Assembly (NCBI GenBank): GCA_905233295.1
Contig: CAJODX010000039.1
Coordinates: 8,391 to 16,404, forward strand
Origin: an uncultured Synergistales bacterium
Lineage (GTDB): Bacteria; Synergistota; Synergistia; Synergistales; Aminobacteriaceae
Direction of reading: 5' to 3'
DNA length: 8,014 nt
The notes beneath the pieces are model-generated. The model did no database searches. It saw nothing but the letters and a program-made list of their open reading frames with translations, and was not told the origin of the DNA. This document shows positions 6,401-8,014 of the stretch, one piece after another (position 1 is the stretch's first letter; each line of letters starts with the position of its first letter). The position numbers and the translations under genes were made by a program.

Positions 6401-7046
6401 TACGAGTTTTGCGAACGGAAAATTTTCAACTACTCCGGGCTATATTCACAAGATGAGCATAATCGACAAGGTTACGCCGACGAAAAAAATAAGTTTTGAA
6501 AAAATCAGCGGCTCTTTCTTTTGGGACGGCAACGACGTTTTTCTGAATCCGGGCACTGGCGCAAAGGCAGGAAATGATGAACCTCTGTACAGATATTTTA
6601 ATATCAACGGCTCGATGGGGATTCCCGGCAAAGGTTTAAGACTTCTCTGTGAGGGAAGATTCGATTTGAAAATTTTAGATCAGCTGCTCGGTGCAATGAA
6701 AGGAGTTTTTCAATATATGACCGGCAATCTTGCTCAGGATATTTTGAGAGATGCTGCCGGACGTGTGCTTGGACTTAAGCGCAAAGATTTTCAAAATGTT
6801 TCGTTTACGCTCGCGAACTCGTGGAACGCGCTGAGACTGCTGAATATGAAAATCACGAAACCCATAGAGGATTTTCTGCCGATTGACATGCTCAACAAAG
6901 ACGAAGAAAAACAACGCGATGATACGCAGTTCAAACTGAATCTAAAAATTCCTGTCGGCAAAGGAGATCCGAGCATTGAGGAAGAATCCGCCGGAGATCA
7001 GTTCAAGCAGCAGTTGATTGATAATCTGTTTAATATCGGACTATGA
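3420..7046 (+). CDS. TamB/AsmA-like envelope protein (lipid-transport or translocation/assembly module family)
   Basis: A 1208-residue inner-membrane-anchored periplasmic protein, similar in length to TamB and YhdP (about 1260 in E. coli). Known family members form long hydrophobic beta-grooves that carry phospholipids to the outer membrane, or assist outer-membrane protein assembly with TamA. Visible: one membrane helix at about 7-28, then a TamB-like N-terminal segment (LPLARRAGNFFLDPLKLEIENINGSV) and an acidic linker (129-140, EKAEAEEDEKE). About 800 residues of beta-strand-rich repeats follow, low in cysteine and rich in N, A, K and S. A short helix motif recurs every 99-109 residues from 237 to 961, with TamB/AsmA-type 'VRG.l.NP' signatures near 675 and 780. 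The C-terminus (about 985-1208) looks closer to AsmA/YhdP-type ends than to the classical TamB DUF490 end. No TamA partner is in the window. It starts at TTG and lies 16 bases before hisA. Class is confident; TamB versus another AsmA-like member is open. Confidence 0.82.
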   Translation: MRFLGSLIKYFIYLCVILIAVGAALFWFDTGSWLVLPLARRAGNFFLDPLKLEIENINGSVRNGFAVEGIKLISGDEDLFALDHAAVSPDWDLALKGMDGAPFIKYLNVRGVSSDLDKVTALANHFAAHEKAEAEEDEKETLNLTLNPFDLSIEDVNFGTPYADLELSALTFDKAGNFFLDSKIISGENIFPFKTNALVNLNPIEILSSDLFIGKNSKGSLTAALEPLKADLNLSALSLDELLKFAPPIDIKISGLLDSKISAEADGDFIKAAGVVSMPEAEIMDIPLNFKIPFTWDGEKIFSLIDAVLNTEAAKLNLSASADISDMKISAKGSAKNLSLTEIGSMFAPDLKLKGTGGNVDFDIDAIASGDILSNTRADIHADMPSVSAMGIKILENLAAKIKLNRAEAPKLDVSGKIFGGKLFARGEVTQDFKPQAVVSLVNVDVPTLLGVFPEAAKSVKKPSGKITLRTIISENLNVNTTLTSDKLAANGVALSNIKANANYSASKNTAELESFSANLGKGLITAFGGADLNTGNFSATARTENLDLRIIPELKQVMGVYNLEANASGNYNDVNKIKANAVLNARNIGYAGMKIGNVDLPVSYANNILNISNAKANLPGGTLNLTGNVNLKNTSNPAFDLAASTRGINLAETLRAFNLQDKNMPVSGKISGAANVRGNLKNPSLNATLRADSVKAGNLVNMPNAVIEAKGDMKNITLTKLDAKVNDADIKGFGSVAINQKNFNNSKVNLSANVKHFDIKKALSAAMGNSPVDGLIDASANVRGTIANPEAELKIARPIFYGKNEIRDISVKLNSPELNHYKINAGARIANFKPEADIDVKQNAGVWFYRVDTKPLDINSAIETQMPDMSGMAKGFAKVSVTGNTKANSNININASAKEIKIMDKMSVKDISLPVVYSLAKNKIEMKNGFAKLSEGEIKSGLDVDLTKKIFNGKVKISDLDFGKLAAPFMPEGELVGKVSAEVTMKGGFGVMPTSFANGKFSTTPGYIHKMSIIDKVTPTKKISFEKISGSFFWDGNDVFLNPGTGAKAGNDEPLYRYFNINGSMGIPGKGLRLLCEGRFDLKILDQLLGAMKGVFQYMTGNLAQDILRDAAGRVLGLKRKDFQNVSFTLANSWNALRLLNMKITKPIEDFLPIDMLNKDEEKQRDDTQFKLNLKIPVGKGDPSIEEESAGDQFKQQLIDNLFNIGL

Positions 7047-7050
7047 AAAA

Positions 7051-7054
7051 GGAG
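7051..7054 (+). promoter_or_regulatory. Ribosome-binding site that sets the hisA start at 7063
   Basis: GGAG within AAAAAGGAGCGG, 8 bases before the ATG at 7063. The frame is open further upstream to 7018, but that extension overlaps the end of the preceding gene and adds residues absent from HisA proteins. Confidence 0.8.
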
Positions 7055-7062
7055 CGGTTATT

Positions 7063-7779
7063 ATGTTGATTTTTCCGGCAATAGATTTATATCAGGGTCA
7101 GGCAGTAAGGCTCTTTCAGGGCGATTACAATAAAATGACCGTCTATGACACAGAGCCTTTAAACACTGCGAAAAAATTTGAGGATTCTGGTGCGCAGTGG
7201 CTTCATGTTGTGGATTTAGAAGGCGCAAAAACAGGCACGGCAGCAAATCTTGAAACGATAACAAAAATAATTTCATCGTGCAGATTAAAATGTGAAGTCG
7301 GCGGCGGCATCCGCAGCATGAAAGCCATTGAGTGTTACATAAACTCCGGAGTTTCGCGCGTGATTTTGGGAACGGCAGCTGTTACAGAAAAAAATTTTGT
7401 TGAAGAGGCTGTGAAAAATTTCGGTGATAAAATCGCTGTCGGCGTTGACATTAAAGATGGCAATGCTGCAATCAGAGGCTGGCAGGAAAAATCCAATCTC
7501 GAAGCAATGGATTTTTGTAAAAAAATGCAGGACATCGGCGTGAAAACTTTGATTTGCACCGACATCTCAAAAGACGGCGCAATGAAAGGCACAAATATTT
7601 CTCTTTACAAAAATCTCGCCGATAAATTGAAAATCAATATCATTGCGTCAGGCGGCGTGAGTTCGCTTGAAGATGTTACAGAACTCGCAAAATTAAAACT
7701 TTACGGCGCAATAATTGGCAAAGCGTACTACACAGGCGCGATAAATATAAAAGAAGCGATAGAGGCTGCAAAATTATGA
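7063..7779 (+). CDS. hisA: HisA, ProFAR (5'-phosphoribosylformimino-AICAR-ribotide) isomerase
   Basis: Cytoplasmic enzyme of histidine biosynthesis (EC 5.3.1.16). It performs the Amadori rearrangement of ProFAR to PRFAR, the substrate of HisF-HisH. The product is 238 residues, the normal size of this (beta/alpha)8 barrel. It begins MLIFPAIDLYQGQAVRL, with the catalytic aspartate at 8. The second catalytic aspartate is D129 in AVGVDIKDG, followed by the conserved RGW (138-140), and T166 in CTDISKDG matches the conserved active-site threonine. Phosphate-binding glycines appear in CEVGGGIR (77-84) and ASGGVSS (195-201), mirroring the half-barrel duplication known for HisA and HisF. The ATG at 7063 is preferred over the upstream in-frame start. 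It lies 16 bases behind the TamB/AsmA-like gene with no promoter or terminator visible between them, and overlaps hisF by ATGA. Confidence 0.97.
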   Translation: MLIFPAIDLYQGQAVRLFQGDYNKMTVYDTEPLNTAKKFEDSGAQWLHVVDLEGAKTGTAANLETITKIISSCRLKCEVGGGIRSMKAIECYINSGVSRVILGTAAVTEKNFVEEAVKNFGDKIAVGVDIKDGNAAIRGWQEKSNLEAMDFCKKMQDIGVKTLICTDISKDGAMKGTNISLYKNLADKLKINIIASGGVSSLEDVTELAKLKLYGAIIGKAYYTGAINIKEAIEAAKL

Positions 7780-8014
7780 TAACAAAAAGAATCATTCCGT
7801 GCCTTGACGTTAGGGACGGACGCGTGGTCAAGGGCGTAAACTTTGAAAATCTCAATGATGTAAACTCTCCCGTTGAGCTTGCAAAATTTTACAGCGATAA
7901 TGGAGCTGACGAGCTTGTTTTTTATGACATCACGGCATCATCGGACGGAAGAAAAATTTTTACGGAAATTTTGAGAGAAACCGCCAAAAATGTTTTTATT
8001 CCGTTAACAGTCGG
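7776..8014 (+). CDS. hisF: HisF, imidazole glycerol phosphate synthase cyclase subunit (N-terminal part)
   Basis: HisF is the cyclase half of imidazole glycerol phosphate synthase (EC 4.3.2.10). With ammonia from HisH it converts PRFAR to imidazole glycerol phosphate and AICAR. Only the first 79 of about 250 codons are in the window, and the frame is still open at 8014. The start is diagnostic: MITKRIIPCLDVRDGRVVKG with the catalytic aspartate at 11 (CLDV), then VNFENLND, then the GADELVFYDITAS motif (48-60) and VFIPLTVG at the edge, which should continue into the phosphate-binding GG loop. The ATG overlaps the hisA stop (ATGA at 7776-7779), so the two are translationally coupled. No Shine-Dalgarno stands out ahead of it, consistent with that. 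Confidence 0.97.
   Translation, partial: MITKRIIPCLDVRDGRVVKGVNFENLNDVNSPVELAKFYSDNGADELVFYDITASSDGRKIFTEILRETAKNVFIPLTV

Noticed and set aside
7018..7062. Upstream in-frame extension of hisA by 15 codons
   Set aside because: It overlaps the end of the preceding gene, has no ribosome-binding site, and HisA proteins begin with the first beta-strand found at 7063.

Overview
The window looks like ordinary chromosomal DNA from a double-membraned (Gram-negative-type), rod-forming bacterium that makes its own histidine. It is moderately A+T-rich, with many A and T runs. The diderm inference rests on a 1208-residue TamB/AsmA-like protein, a family tied to outer-membrane and lipid transport; mreBCD shows elongasome-based rod shape. 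I cannot fix the phylum from these proteins. A diderm Firmicutes (Negativicutes) or Synergistota-like lineage fits, but that is a guess. I see no mobile element, CRISPR array, RNA gene or other sign of horizontal transfer.

Layout. Two divergent operons leave a 175-base intergenic region (3245-3419). Leftward, on the minus strand, are mreB (3244-2192), mreC (2180-1410), mreD (1413-934) and an AEC-family permease (926 to beyond position 1). They are packed with gaps of 11 and 7 bases and one overlap, so they form one transcription unit. Rightward, on the plus strand, are the TamB/AsmA-like gene (3420-7046), hisA (7063-7779) and the first 79 codons of hisF (7776 to beyond 8014), again tightly spaced.

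Function. MreB filaments and the membrane proteins MreC and MreD form the scaffold that guides side-wall peptidoglycan synthesis. The divergent TamB/AsmA-like protein probably spans the periplasm from an inner-membrane anchor as a lipid-conducting beta-groove, so the shared control region sits between two envelope functions. HisA and HisF catalyse consecutive steps of histidine biosynthesis and are translationally coupled. Their place directly behind an envelope gene, and that of a permease directly behind mreD, are the unusual points of organisation.

No plainly new system is present. The observations most worth following are an eightfold, roughly 100-residue periodicity in the TamB/AsmA-like protein, its unusual C-terminal region, and the palindromic divergent promoter region.
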